A stretch of DNA of 64,000 bases, taken from the NCBI RefSeq assembly GCF_033095785.1, contig NZ_CP137134.1, forward strand, positions 1,798,001 to 1,862,000, read 5' to 3'. This stretch comes from Nitrosospira sp. Is2 (GTDB taxonomy: Bacteria; Pseudomonadota; Gammaproteobacteria; Burkholderiales; Nitrosomonadaceae). This document shows, one piece after another, positions 55,301 through 63,640 of the stretch. Each line of letters starts with the position of its first letter. The stretch's first letter is position 1. The notes beneath the pieces were generated by a model, which saw only the letters and a list, made by a program, of their open reading frames with translations, was not told the origin of the DNA and did no database searches. Position numbers and translations under genes: made by a program.

Positions 55301-58206
55301 ACGGGCTCGATACCATAACCGAGTTCGACGCGCTCGGTAACGCGATAGCGGTCTATAAGCGCGGCGCCCTGCCCGGTCTGCCAACCGAGCAATACGAGTT
55401 CGTACGCAATTCGGTGCCCAACGCGGTCATTCAGCGCGTTCGCGTCAACGCGAATGACGCCGAGCCGGGGTACCACAAGATCGATTATCTCGATGGATGC
55501 GGCCGACGCGCGCAGACGAAGCTGCTGGCCGAAGGCGGGCGCTGGGCGGTGGGCAAGCAGGAGCTTCACTCGATCCAGGGTAAACGCTTGCGCGTCCGGG
55601 ACGCCTACTTTTCCTCGCAGCCTGAGTACGACGCTTCTCCGCCGGAAGGTATCGTGATCAGCGAAACGCATTACGATACGCGCGGCCGTGTGGCGCGCGA
55701 GCGGCTTTTCAACGGTCGCTGGACCTTGCATCGCTATCGGCGCAATCGCGTGGAATTCTTTGGCCCGGATGCGGCCGCCGCTCTGGCGCTCGATCCTGGT
55801 ACCGTGCCCACTCGGGAAAGCGTCCTGGACGCCGGAGCCCAGGTGCGCTCCATCATTGAGCGCGACGGTGCAGCCCGCTTCGAGCAGCGGCGCGATTATG
55901 ACGCGCTGCGGCGCTTGGTGCGTATCACCGACCCGCTCGGTAATGCCGTGATGGAAAAAGTGTATGACCTGTGGGGCAATCGCATCCTCATCGCGGCCGC
56001 CGATGCCGGCGCTACCACTTTCATATTCGACGGCGGGAGTCATGAAGTGCAGCGCACCGACGCGGATGGGCGGGTTTTGTTATCGCCGCGTGACGTGCGC
56101 GGCCGTATTATCGAACTGCGCGATGGCGCAAGCCAGGCTGTGCTGGAGCGCTACGAATACGACACAGGCCCCGGCGTCAATTTGCAAGGCCGGCTGGCGC
56201 GAGTCAGCGGAGATTTCGGTAGTGTTGCATACAGCTACACCGCCGAGGGGCAGGCAACTACCATAACCCGCACCGTAAACGGGGTGCCGGGCACGTTCGA
56301 GACCCGCTTCGAGTACAACGGGCAGCGCCAGGTTACACGCGTCGTCTATCCCGACGGCGGCAGCGTCGACTACAAGCATTCAGCATCGGGGATGTTGCAA
56401 TCCATACCCGATTATATCGATGCAATCGACTATGGCCCGACCGGCTTGCGCGAGCGCATCAGGTTCGCCAATGGTCTGGAGACACGGCGCCGCTATACGC
56501 CGGGCGATTATCTGATCCACGAAGTGAGCACAGAGCAGGCCGGCGGCGGCCATCGCTATCAGCATCTGGCATACGAACTGGATGCAGTGGGTCAGGCCCT
56601 GCGCGTCGATGACCTATCCACGGTCCCCGGAAAGGTGCGGCTCAACCAGGTCTATAAGTACGATTCGCGCAACCGGCTCACGCATGCGAGCGGCAGCGTC
56701 TCCGGGTTCGACTTCACGTACGAATACGACGTGGTTGGCAATCTGCTGCGCAATGATGAAATCGACACACGCTTTGAATACCGGAACGGCGTGGGCGACA
56801 GTGCCGGACCGAACCGGCTGGTGCGGCGCTTGAGTTCGACCAATCCGGAATACGAGTATGACGCCTCGGGAAACCTGACGCGAGACCCCGAAATGGGTAC
56901 CCTGCATTATGACAGTCGCCACCGCCTCATGCGTGTGGACCGGCTCGATGGTTCGACCGTCGAATACGTGTACGATCACAACGACCGGCGCGTGCTGACA
57001 CGCACCGCGCGGGACGGCGAGACGCACATGCGGTTGGAGATCGAAGGCCTATATCTGATCGACGACGGGAACGCGTCCCGCGTAGTGTTTGACGAAGACC
57101 GCCGGCTGGCGGTAGTGCCGGCGGCTGGCGATCCGCTGATTCACCATTTCGATCGTCTGGGCAATGTCAACGTGTTGTCCAATGGCCGTACTGGCGCTTT
57201 CGTTGGACACGACGAATATACGCCCTATGGCAGGCTCTTCATCTCCATGGTAATTCAGCCGGCCTTCACATTTCAGGGCGGGCGCTTTTCGGACGGGCTG
57301 GAACTGGTACTGCTGGGCGCTAGGCACTATCGGCCTGCGCTCGGCCGGTTTCTTACCATTGATCCCTACCTCCTTATCAACCAGGATAAAATCCCGCCGC
57401 TCCTTGCCGCAGCCAACCTCTATATATTTGCTTATTGCAGCCCGGTCAATTTTACAGACCCCACTGGCGAGATTGCGCCGCTGGTCATCGCCATCATTGT
57501 CGCGGCAATCGTCGGCGCCATAATTGGCGGGATAGGGGCTGGGGTCAACGGCGCGCGCACCTGGGATGAATGGTTGCTTTGGATTGTCGGGGGAGCGATA
57601 GGCGGGGTACTGACGGTCCTGTTCTGGTATGGAATCCTGATCTGGGCAGGCGTTGCCGCTGCCACGGCTGCAATCGCGGCGGCGGTAATTACCCTTGGCG
57701 TTTCGATTCTGGGCTTGTTCACCCCACTAATGGACGAATCCGACAGTGGGGTGGCTTGGGCATTCAGTTGGGCCATCAAGCTTATCAAATCGCCGGTATT
57801 CACTATCATCGGTCTGTTCGTGGTGGCGGGCCTTGCTATTTCCGGCAAGAGGGTCGATTTCCGCCGCGGCGCGCTGTTCGTGGAAGTCGGCGCGGGCACC
57901 GGGGGGTTGACGCTGGGTGCGATCGTTTATACCCAAAGCGGCAACTTCGACTCGAATGGAAACGTGCGCGACGATGTGGCAAGGCACGAGGCTTATCACA
58001 CGCGCGAGGTTGCGGCCCTGGGGGAATGGGGATTTTATGTGACGTATATTACCTTCGGCTCCGTTTTTGCCTGGGCTACAGGCGGCGAATGGAACGCCCT
58101 CGACAACCGGGGATGCGGCAATCCGTTCGAAAAACATGCCTACACTTATTACAACCCATGGGTTGGCGGGCCAAGCGCGAACGAAGTTTCGGCGGGTCAA
58201 TGCTGA
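52354..58206 (+). CDS. Tc-toxin B-C fusion with RHS shell and metalloprotease-like tail
   Basis: A 1950-residue protein. Residues 25-310 are the SpvB domain (GGGSYKIPIELPSGPSGLAP, GLGWSLSLPFIERR). Residues 410-560 carry FG-GAP/VCBS repeats (LLDLDGDRVSDF, LADMNGDGQSDVVLL, IADVNSDGAADLIVV). Residues 590-700 match the TcdB MidN region (LLAGIDNGSGLVTEVQYS). Residues 1100-1650 are RHS/YD repeats (YDALRRLVRITDPLGN, YEYDASGNLTRD). The core motif LGARHYRPALGRFLTIDP (about 1654) and FTDPTGE (1700) end the shell. The variable tail has hydrophobic stretches at 1707-1850 and HEAYH at 1878-1882. It joins the B and C subunits in one chain, shorter than a separate pair (about 2400). Start after AAAGGGGGAGGGTAGGCG. 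Confidence 0.88.
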   Translation: MAKESGVGENSRARFGGAAAVRSLGDSFQPNLAMGGGSYKIPIELPSGPSGLAPQLELVYDTGAGNGIFGLGWSLSLPFIERRRPRAFMAEGEPEYSLGGAMPLVKTDAGDFVPSVSQQLQRFALNGNAWHSRTLALVDLHFGSSAASRVEVSGGDLLRTQRWHVERMVFPGGREINIEYLRDGNQLYPRTIRWSVFRLEFIYQNRPDPWSQFDAGFEIRTSQRCVRIELHQDRLPDTLTRVVAFEYESAAYTRASLLRRVELTGLRRRNGAIETAALPPLTFAYTTFSPQARRIERFRSTVVPPPPLGEDVTLVDLGGTALPSALRLDAQGGTYWENRGDLTWGPPQPLRSLPAGIALSDPGVRFADMEGRGNADLVVGRDHGGGYYPNRPGEGFIRKRNVPLAPSFDLTEDDGHLLDLDGDRVSDFLTFRNGTPIAFFNRRGDSWSAPVVLADSGLPSLAGLSRRVRLADMNGDGQSDVVLLQSRQIQYWPYLGNGKWGAVRTMADTPDFGGALIERDIFIADVNSDGAADLIVVGNSEVRVYLNRAGEGYSEPIVLARTPRAGFDRVLLADMKGSGTAGLLFTSLAGQGGRAQYWFLDLLDGVKPHLLAGIDNGSGLVTEVQYSTSAFERTRDLTEGRRWTGYLPFVVPVVKQLRLHDQVTGELSVSEFRYHDGHFDGIAREYLGFAEVDSTRTNGPQEQPVRQRLYYHTRHTTALDPAFTAGRGQPHRTETLDPISGDLLQFEHSVWTAVQVAGTTSDVPAHLALETQRRSERLHLGTAYESEQADFTFDPVGNTLSETRHSVWRNSSDAEQVDQLRIETSYAVHPVHGLTNFRARMRKLDGNGALLKEIRFHYDGESFVGLPLGQVENGFKVRQSEVALTQREIDAAYAGAPPALLASLYRIETDPEFGTIYIRDIGRARVDAFGNEVETFDARGMNRSMILDAAAIHPVSFSEDGGAAREVQIDPIAQQVSRIEDLNGLDTITEFDALGNAIAVYKRGALPGLPTEQYEFVRNSVPNAVIQRVRVNANDAEPGYHKIDYLDGCGRRAQTKLLAEGGRWAVGKQELHSIQGKRLRVRDAYFSSQPEYDASPPEGIVISETHYDTRGRVARERLFNGRWTLHRYRRNRVEFFGPDAAAALALDPGTVPTRESVLDAGAQVRSIIERDGAARFEQRRDYDALRRLVRITDPLGNAVMEKVYDLWGNRILIAAADAGATTFIFDGGSHEVQRTDADGRVLLSPRDVRGRIIELRDGASQAVLERYEYDTGPGVNLQGRLARVSGDFGSVAYSYTAEGQATTITRTVNGVPGTFETRFEYNGQRQVTRVVYPDGGSVDYKHSASGMLQSIPDYIDAIDYGPTGLRERIRFANGLETRRRYTPGDYLIHEVSTEQAGGGHRYQHLAYELDAVGQALRVDDLSTVPGKVRLNQVYKYDSRNRLTHASGSVSGFDFTYEYDVVGNLLRNDEIDTRFEYRNGVGDSAGPNRLVRRLSSTNPEYEYDASGNLTRDPEMGTLHYDSRHRLMRVDRLDGSTVEYVYDHNDRRVLTRTARDGETHMRLEIEGLYLIDDGNASRVVFDEDRRLAVVPAAGDPLIHHFDRLGNVNVLSNGRTGAFVGHDEYTPYGRLFISMVIQPAFTFQGGRFSDGLELVLLGARHYRPALGRFLTIDPYLLINQDKIPPLLAAANLYIFAYCSPVNFTDPTGEIAPLVIAIIVAAIVGAIIGGIGAGVNGARTWDEWLLWIVGGAIGGVLTVLFWYGILIWAGVAAATAAIAAAVITLGVSILGLFTPLMDESDSGVAWAFSWAIKLIKSPVFTIIGLFVVAGLAISGKRVDFRRGALFVEVGAGTGGLTLGAIVYTQSGNFDSNGNVRDDVARHEAYHTREVAALGEWGFYVTYITFGSVFAWATGGEWNALDNRGCGNPFEKHAYTYYNPWVGGPSANEVSAGQC

Positions 58207-58355
58207 GTTCAGAGTCTCTTGCCGACTGATCAACTAATCGAGGAGCGTTACGCTTTGATTGTATTTCTTGGAACAGAAGGGAATGAGTCCCGCACCTCAG
58301 CCGCTCAGTACCTCGTGAGTGAGCCCGCCAACATTCCCATAACGATGAGTCCGGA

Positions 58356-58829
58356 ATGATAAAGCCCCCCTACTACCATATTGGAATACTCGTCCTTAAT
58401 CATGAAGAAGCTATCGAGCACTACGCGAATTTGCTGGATGTCACATTTACGGAGCCGACGGATACCGTATTGTGCATCGAAAATCCGTTAACGCAACAAA
58501 CTGAAAACCTCAAGGTGGTCGCTGCGTATTCAAGGACCCGTCCGCCTTATCTGGAATTGATTCAGGCAGGGGGAAACGGCATATTTTCTGAAAAAAATGC
58601 CGGGCAGATTCTCTACTTCGGGATTTGGGAGTCAGACCTGGAAGGCAGGATCAAAAAGCTGAAGGAGCAAGGGACCGGCATAGATGCGCTAATACGACCG
58701 GCGTGTGGTAAACCGCCGACGGCTGTCATCACCGCCCCTGATAAGATGGGTATACGTATGGAATACTTGAGCACTTCGCTACGGCTTGCAACCGAAGCAT
58801 GGGTTATCACGGGCAAGTATCCGCTTTAA
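58356..58829 (+). CDS. VOC-superfamily (glyoxalase fold) protein
   Basis: A 157-residue protein with two beta-alpha-beta-beta-beta modules. YYHIGILVLNHEEAIEHYAN at the N-terminus carries the first metal-site histidine. YLELIQAG supplies a glutamate, and GIRMEYL near the end provides the last one. The pattern suggests a metal-binding VOC protein such as a glyoxalase, epimerase or dioxygenase relative; the reaction is not decided by sequence. It lies 150 bases after the Tc-like gene. A dedicated immunity role is conceivable but unsupported. Confidence 0.8.
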   Translation: MIKPPYYHIGILVLNHEEAIEHYANLLDVTFTEPTDTVLCIENPLTQQTENLKVVAAYSRTRPPYLELIQAGGNGIFSEKNAGQILYFGIWESDLEGRIKKLKEQGTGIDALIRPACGKPPTAVITAPDKMGIRMEYLSTSLRLATEAWVITGKYPL

Positions 58830-58928
58830 AAAATACCAACCTTAACCCGTTCGCGGAAAGAGCAGTTTATAAATTGCCCGCTTTAGCGCTCCAAAGTGCG
58901 CCTTTGCCAAAAAGTGCGATATTTTGCG

Positions 58929-59696
58929 ATGGTCACCGCAACGTTTCGTTTTTACGAGGAGCTGAACGAGTTCCTGGCGCCAGAACGGCGCAGGCACGAG
59001 TTCGCCTGCTCTTGTGCTCGCGCAGCGACAACAAAGCACATGATCGAGGCACTGGGCGTGCCTCATACCGAGGTTGAATTGGTGCTGGTCAATGGCGAGT
59101 CGGTAGGGTTTGACCGCTTAGTGGAGCATGGCGACCGCGTGGCCGTCTTTCCCAGGTTCGAGATGATCGACGTTACCCCCGTGTTGAGGGTGCGTGAACA
59201 CCCCTTGCGGGTAACGCATTTTCTCGCCGACGCTCACTTGGGCGGGCTTGCACACCTGTTGCGCATGGCCGGCTTTGACACCCTCTACGACAACAACTTT
59301 CAGGATAGCGAGATCGAAATAATCGCGGCGCGCGACAGTCGCATCGTACTCACGCGCGACCGGGAATTGCTCAAACGACGCTCGATCACCCACGGCTGCT
59401 TCGTCCATACATTAAAGCCCCCCCAACAGCTATGCGAAATATTCGACCGGCTGGATCTCGCGGGCAGTGTCCGGCCTTTCACCTTATGCCTGCATTGCAA
59501 CGCTCCGTTGCGCCCGATTGAGAAGGCGCAAGCGCTGAGTCGTTTACCTCCTTCCGTACGCGAGCGCTTCGATCACTTCAGCACTTGCGACCTCTGTCAG
59601 CGCGTTTTCTGGGAAGGGTCGCATTGGCACCGCATGCGGGCGATGCTGGACACATGTATCGATCAAACATCCGGTCAAAATACAGGCGATAGTTAG
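58929..59696 (+). CDS. Mut7-C RNase-domain protein with ubiquitin-like N-terminus
   Basis: About 255 residues. The first 80 (TATFRFYEELNEFLAPERRR, VELVLVNGESVGFDRLV, DRVAVFPRFEMID) form the ubiquitin/ThiS-like Mut7-C domain. The Mut7-C PIN-like nuclease region follows: HFLADAHLGGLAHLLRMAG, LYDNNFQDSEI and IVLTRDRELLKRR, with acidic residues D, D and D. A C-terminal zinc ribbon has two CxxC pairs (LCLHCNAPL and TCDLCQRVFW). Proposed to be an RNase acting in RNA processing; no member-specific substrate is evident. The frame opens at 58896, but ATG 58929 gives the standard N-terminus. Confidence 0.88.
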   Translation: MVTATFRFYEELNEFLAPERRRHEFACSCARAATTKHMIEALGVPHTEVELVLVNGESVGFDRLVEHGDRVAVFPRFEMIDVTPVLRVREHPLRVTHFLADAHLGGLAHLLRMAGFDTLYDNNFQDSEIEIIAARDSRIVLTRDRELLKRRSITHGCFVHTLKPPQQLCEIFDRLDLAGSVRPFTLCLHCNAPLRPIEKAQALSRLPPSVRERFDHFSTCDLCQRVFWEGSHWHRMRAMLDTCIDQTSGQNTGDS

Positions 59697-59876
59697 TGAA
59701 GGCAGAACAGCTCCGATGAGCAAGGTGAACCATTACGAATGGGCGCTCATTTGCACCACCTTTCCATTCGAATTTCGGCCCAGATGTGGTAGCATTTAAA
59801 CCAAGGGCGAAACGCAGAGGCAGGGATTTGACCTTTGTTTTGTTGTCCAGTAAAAACTTCCGGTTTCTTTCAAATC

Positions 59877-59952
59877 GGGTCGTTAGCTCAGCTGGTAGAG
59901 CAGCGGACTCTTAATCCGTAGGTCGAGCGTTCGAATCGCTCACGACCCACCA
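59877..59952 (+). tRNA. tRNA-Lys (anticodon CTT)
   Basis: The acceptor GGGTCGT pairs with ACGACCC. The D arm is GCTC/GAGC. The anticodon stem is GCGGA/TCCGT with loop CTCTTAA (anticodon CTT). The T arm is GAGCG-TTCGAAT-CGCTC, and CCA is encoded. The DNA to the right is accessory in nature (HAF gene, restriction-modification), so this tRNA may be an integration site, but no integrase or second att copy is seen in the window. Confidence 0.95.
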
Positions 59953-60204
59953 AAAACAAAGGCTTAGCGTCTAAGTTACCCCTTTTTCAGCTTTCCGGGT
60001 AACACAGGGGTAACTCTACCCTCGAATTTTCATAGAAGTGTTTGGCTCGTTGCACGATAGTGTGAGAGACGGGGCGGCGGTAGTGGGGGTATCCCTAGTC
60101 TGCGAAAGACCTCCTCCCCCATGACGTAGGTACCCCACGTACTAACCTTTCCCAAAATTTGCAAAAAAATTTTTGGCTCGATAGTAAAAATCTTTTTCTT
60201 GGCA
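59953..60204 (+). other. Non-coding region after tRNA-Lys
   Basis: About 250 bases with no gene. GGGGTAACTCTAC occurs at about 60008 and again inside the repeat at 60340. Confidence 0.4.
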
Positions 60205-60490
60205 GAAACGAGGCCGGGGGCTATTTCCGGCAGGGCGGGGCGGCACTAAGGTATCCCCTGCGTACGCGCTTGATGCACGACTCCCTAATACACGCTCTCA
60301 CTGCTCTCAATAACTAAAACTGACAAGGGTTGCAAAGATGGGGTAACTCTACGCTACAAGGATGCCTCTACAGCTAGCGCTACCGAGGGGTGGCATCGAC
60401 GATCTTTTTCCGGCAATACCCAAGCCTACCCCAAGAATTTAAATCGCTCTAGCAGCGACTTATTGATTAATTTTTAAGCGCCTTCTCCCT
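60205..60490 (+). repeat. Direct repeat upstream of HAF gene, with identical 185-bp core
   Basis: The part from 60247 to 60431 is identical, base for base, to 62027-62211. Outside that core the flanks are clearly related but diverged (for example AGGCCGGGGGC upstream and TAATTTTTAAGC versus TAATTATTAAGC downstream). The core contains GATGCC pairing with GGCATC around an AGCTAGCGCT palindrome, so it could fold, but no RNA family is recognised. Confidence 0.85.
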
Positions 60491-60728
60491 CCGCTTCTTC
60501 CTTTAGCAATAGCAATAAACAAAGATGGGGTACAGCTTGTCAGGGCTTTATCAGCAGGCCGCGTTACGGGTAAGGGTAGCTCGCGCGGTGGTTGGACGAC
60601 CTGATAGGCATCCTGCATTTCGTGCCCCTTGATAATTCAAACCCTTAATCTATCCTTTACGAAGGAGCCTTGCTTTTTGACAGCTTGGCAGTCCCGCTCT
60701 TTTGTCGAGAAAATCGAGAAGGATCATC

Positions 60729-61910
60729 ATGAAAATCATCCGTGGCTTCAAAGTCCGTGGCTTTATCCTCGCTGCAGCATTTTCTGCTGGTCTGGGTTTC
60801 GCCACCAGCGCCTCCGCACAACAACAACCACAGTCATACCTCATCGACCTCAACAGCAAGACAGTAACCGAACTTGGCACTTTAGGTGGTAATTACAGCG
60901 CGGCTTTAGGCATCAACGACGCCGGGCGGGTGGTGGGTTGGTCTCTCACGGCTGGACCCGGCAACCATGCTTTCATCACCGGCCCTAACGGGATGGGCAT
61001 GAGAGACCTTGGCACCTTAGGTGGTAGTGGTACTGACAGCTATGCCCTGGGCATCAACGACGCCGGCCACGTGGCGGGTTGGACTGACACGGTTGATGGC
61101 GGCACCTTCCATGCTTTCATCACCGGCCCCGATGGGATGGGCATGAGAGACCTTGGCACTTTAGGCGGTGCTCACAGCATTGCTAATGGCATCAACGACG
61201 CCGGGCAGGTGGCGGGTTATTCTTTCACGGCTGGAGAGGTCTACTACCATGCTTTCATCACCGGCCCCGGTGGGATGGGCATTAGAGACCTTGGCACTTT
61301 AGGCGGTGCTCACAGCATTGCTTATGGCATCAACGACGCCGGGCAGGTGGCGGGTCAGTCTTACACGGCTGGAGGCACTGAACATGCTTTCATCACCGGC
61401 CCCGATGGGATGGGCATGAGAGACCTTGGCACTTTGGGCGGTACTTCCAGCGGTGCTCATGGCATTAACGACGCCGGGCAGGTGGCGGGTCGTTCTACCA
61501 CGACTGGACACCTCTTCCATACACATGCTTTCATCACCGGCCCCGATGGGATGGGCATGAGAGACCTTGGCACTTTGGGCGGTACTGGCAGCAGTGTTGC
61601 AAATGGCATCAACGACGCGGGGCAGGTGGTTGGTTATTCTCACACGGCTGGAGGCGACACCCATGCTTTCATCACCGGCCCTAACGGGGCAGGCATGATG
61701 GATCTCAATTCGCTGGTCGATCTGCCGGCTGGAGCGATTCTACAAACAGCCTACGGCATCAATGATACTGGGCAAGTGGTAGCCGTTGGAACCATCCCGG
61801 AACCGGAGATCTATGCGCTCTTTCTTGCAGGCCTGGCCCTGATCGGATTTGTGGCGCGGCGAAGGAAGATGGGTGGGGAAGCTTCTAGCCTGGGGGAGGC
61901 CTGTAGTTGA
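60729..61910 (+). CDS. HAF-repeat PEP-CTERM surface protein
   Basis: A 393-residue exported protein. The signal peptide IIRGFKVRGFILAAAFSAGL ends at ATSASA. Six HAF cores (HAFITGPDGMGMRDLGTLGG and GINDAGQVAG) follow, nearly identical to each other at DNA level. The sorting signal IPEPEIYALFLAGLALIGF with VARRRK is followed by a further 13 residues. The start has GAGAAGGATCATC. The first 80 bases of coding sequence match the gene at 15669 almost exactly. The gene sits between two direct repeats with a period of 1780 bases. Confidence 0.88.
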   Translation: MKIIRGFKVRGFILAAAFSAGLGFATSASAQQQPQSYLIDLNSKTVTELGTLGGNYSAALGINDAGRVVGWSLTAGPGNHAFITGPNGMGMRDLGTLGGSGTDSYALGINDAGHVAGWTDTVDGGTFHAFITGPDGMGMRDLGTLGGAHSIANGINDAGQVAGYSFTAGEVYYHAFITGPGGMGIRDLGTLGGAHSIAYGINDAGQVAGQSYTAGGTEHAFITGPDGMGMRDLGTLGGTSSGAHGINDAGQVAGRSTTTGHLFHTHAFITGPDGMGMRDLGTLGGTGSSVANGINDAGQVVGYSHTAGGDTHAFITGPNGAGMMDLNSLVDLPAGAILQTAYGINDTGQVVAVGTIPEPEIYALFLAGLALIGFVARRRKMGGEASSLGEACS

Positions 61911-61989
61911 GGTAAAGACACGTTCGCGCTTTAAAGCCCGCTAAGCCGCTTTAAATAGGTTAGAACAAAACGCCTTAGCTGCTAAAAAA

Positions 61990-62275
61990 TAGGCCGGGGG
62001 CTTGGTCGGCAGATGGGGGTGGCATGTAAGGTATCCCCTGCGTACGCGCTTGATGCACGACTCCCTAATACACGCTCTCACTGCTCTCAATAACTAAAAC
62101 TGACAAGGGTTGCAAAGATGGGGTAACTCTACGCTACAAGGATGCCTCTACAGCTAGCGCTACCGAGGGGTGGCATCGACGATCTTTTTCCGGCAATACC
62201 CAAGCCTACCCTAATGGAATGCAATCGCCCTAGGAGCGGTTTACTGCTTAATTATTAAGCATTCTCCCCGTCCTC
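61990..62275 (+). repeat. Direct repeat downstream of HAF gene, second copy
   Basis: Copy of 60205-60490. Positions 62027-62211 are the identical core. The HAF gene lies between the copies, as the minus-strand HAF gene at 13.7-15.0 kb lies between a different repeat pair. Confidence 0.85.
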
Positions 62276-62442
62276 GTTCTGTTTGCATCTAGTCGGTAAA
62301 TGGCACGGTGAAGCCAATACCCATACTCAGCCATAGGTGTACTTCAGTCCAATTGTTTGCTCAGCAATCATGGGTCCGACCTCTACCCCTTAGTTTCTAA
62401 TGCATGCTAATAAAAATGCCGAAATTAGGAGCCGCTACTTCT

Positions 62443-62454
62443 AGTCTGTCGACT
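62443..62454. promoter_or_regulatory. Possible C-box operator
   Basis: AGTC-TGTC-GACT is an inverted repeat with a four-base spacer, 66 bases before the controller gene. Many C-protein operators contain GACT/AGTC half sites. Only one box is seen, so support is limited. Confidence 0.4.
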
Positions 62455-62519
62455 CATCGTCATCAATATTTGACAATTACGACCCGTTGTACCGTTAAAT
62501 CATTCGTCAATGTTGGATT

Positions 62520-62783
62520 ATGGCTAAGCAGCCAAGTCATTCTCTTCGCTACATTCTGGCAGAAAACGTAAGAAACTTTCGGATAGCCGAGGGCTATTCT
62601 CAAGAAAAATTGGCTGAATTAAGCGGGCTCCATCGCACTTATATCGGTTCAATTGAGCGGCAAGAGAGAAATGTCACACTAACGACCTTGGAAACGCTGG
62701 CTAGTACCTTGGGTGTCAGTGTTGTTCACCTGTTAAGCCCCGGCGCGGGTCATGCGTGTAGTGATGATGAAAGCAAGGCATGA
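62520..62783 (+). CDS. XRE-type controller (C) protein of a restriction-modification locus
   Basis: An 87-residue helix-turn-helix protein. NVRNFRIAEGYSQEKLAELS, then HRTYIGSIERQERNVTL, is the XRE/Cro fold, with the short extension typical of C proteins. C proteins bind just upstream of their own gene and control timing of endonuclease expression. The stop overlaps the ATG of the next gene by four bases (ATGA), which is the standard C-R operon form. Confidence 0.85.
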   Translation: MAKQPSHSLRYILAENVRNFRIAEGYSQEKLAELSGLHRTYIGSIERQERNVTLTTLETLASTLGVSVVHLLSPGAGHACSDDESKA

Positions 62784-63640
62784 GCGAAGAAGAGCTACAG
62801 CGCCTCATGGCCGTTATAAAGACGTTAACTCCTGGACAACAAAAACGGATCAGTGCGATTGCACTTGCGTTCGATATTCCCCGGAAATTTTCACGGTTGG
62901 TTGACTCGGATATTGTGAGCCAAGACGTGCTGGTCAATTTTGGAGATTGCTTGCAAGACCATCATGCAAACAGTTACCAAGCCCTGAGTAAAGATCGATT
63001 TGAATATGCCTTTGAGCGTGCTCTAAAGGAATCCGGTATATCTGCAGAGCTAGTTAAAAGCCGTACGAATAGAGAACACGATATCACCATCGGGGGAATA
63101 CCCGTTGGCCTCAAAACCGAGGCAGCACATAATATCCGTGAGGACACTATACACGTCAGTAAATGGATGGAGCTTGGCAAAGGGCCGTGGGTCTTGCACG
63201 CACTCCGAGACCTATTTCTAGAGCACATGCAAAGTTATAGTCGCATCTTTACCCTACGTTGTTTAAGGTCGAGTCCGGCTGAGATAAGGTATGAGCTTGT
63301 TGAGATTCCCAAGGCGCTTTTGTTGGAAGCGGAAAACTGTTCGCTTGTGGTTATGGAGGCCAGTAGCCAAAACCCAAAGCCGGGCTATGGAAATCCAAGT
63401 TTTCATTATATTTTGACGGCGGGTCAGAGCGAAAACTTCAGATTAAAGGGCTTCGAAAGGATTTATGTACGGTCCACGGTACTTGGGCATTACGCTCAAC
63501 GGCACTTGGATAAACGTTTACGTGCCAGCTCGGCATACTCGGCATTTAGCTCGATACCGACACACTCGCGACCAAGTTCGTTGCAAACCACGCCTGTCGT
63601 GCCAGACCCAAAGAATGGATCGAGTATTCTGCCGTCTTGA
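62780..63640 (+). CDS. Putative type II restriction endonuclease
   Basis: A 286-residue protein translated from an ATG that overlaps the C gene. I do not recognise its specificity family. Features consistent with a PD-(D/E)XK nuclease are EHDITIGGIPVGLKTEAAHN, where an aspartate is followed by a Glu/Lys-containing strand. Its position after a C gene and convergent to a methyltransferase supports an endonuclease role. The last 47 or so codons (from 63496) are antisense to the end of the methyltransferase gene, including its motif I, so the real C-terminus may be shorter. Confidence 0.6.
   Translation: MSEEELQRLMAVIKTLTPGQQKRISAIALAFDIPRKFSRLVDSDIVSQDVLVNFGDCLQDHHANSYQALSKDRFEYAFERALKESGISAELVKSRTNREHDITIGGIPVGLKTEAAHNIREDTIHVSKWMELGKGPWVLHALRDLFLEHMQSYSRIFTLRCLRSSPAEIRYELVEIPKALLLEAENCSLVVMEASSQNPKPGYGNPSFHYILTAGQSENFRLKGFERIYVRSTVLGHYAQRHLDKRLRASSAYSAFSSIPTHSRPSSLQTTPVVPDPKNGSSILPS

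Noticed and set aside
55051..56043. A 330-codon minus-strand open frame inside the Tc B-C fusion gene
   Set aside because: Antisense shadow of RHS-repeat coding sequence; no start signal or recognisable domain.
58356..58829. VOC protein as the immunity gene of the Tc-like toxin
   Set aside because: It has the features of a metal-binding VOC enzyme and Tc toxins need no dedicated immunity gene; adjacency alone is not enough.
60900..61680. Regular DNA repeats suggesting a CRISPR array
   Set aside because: The repeats keep the reading frame of a HAF protein with about 40-residue units, and there are no short unique spacers or cas genes.
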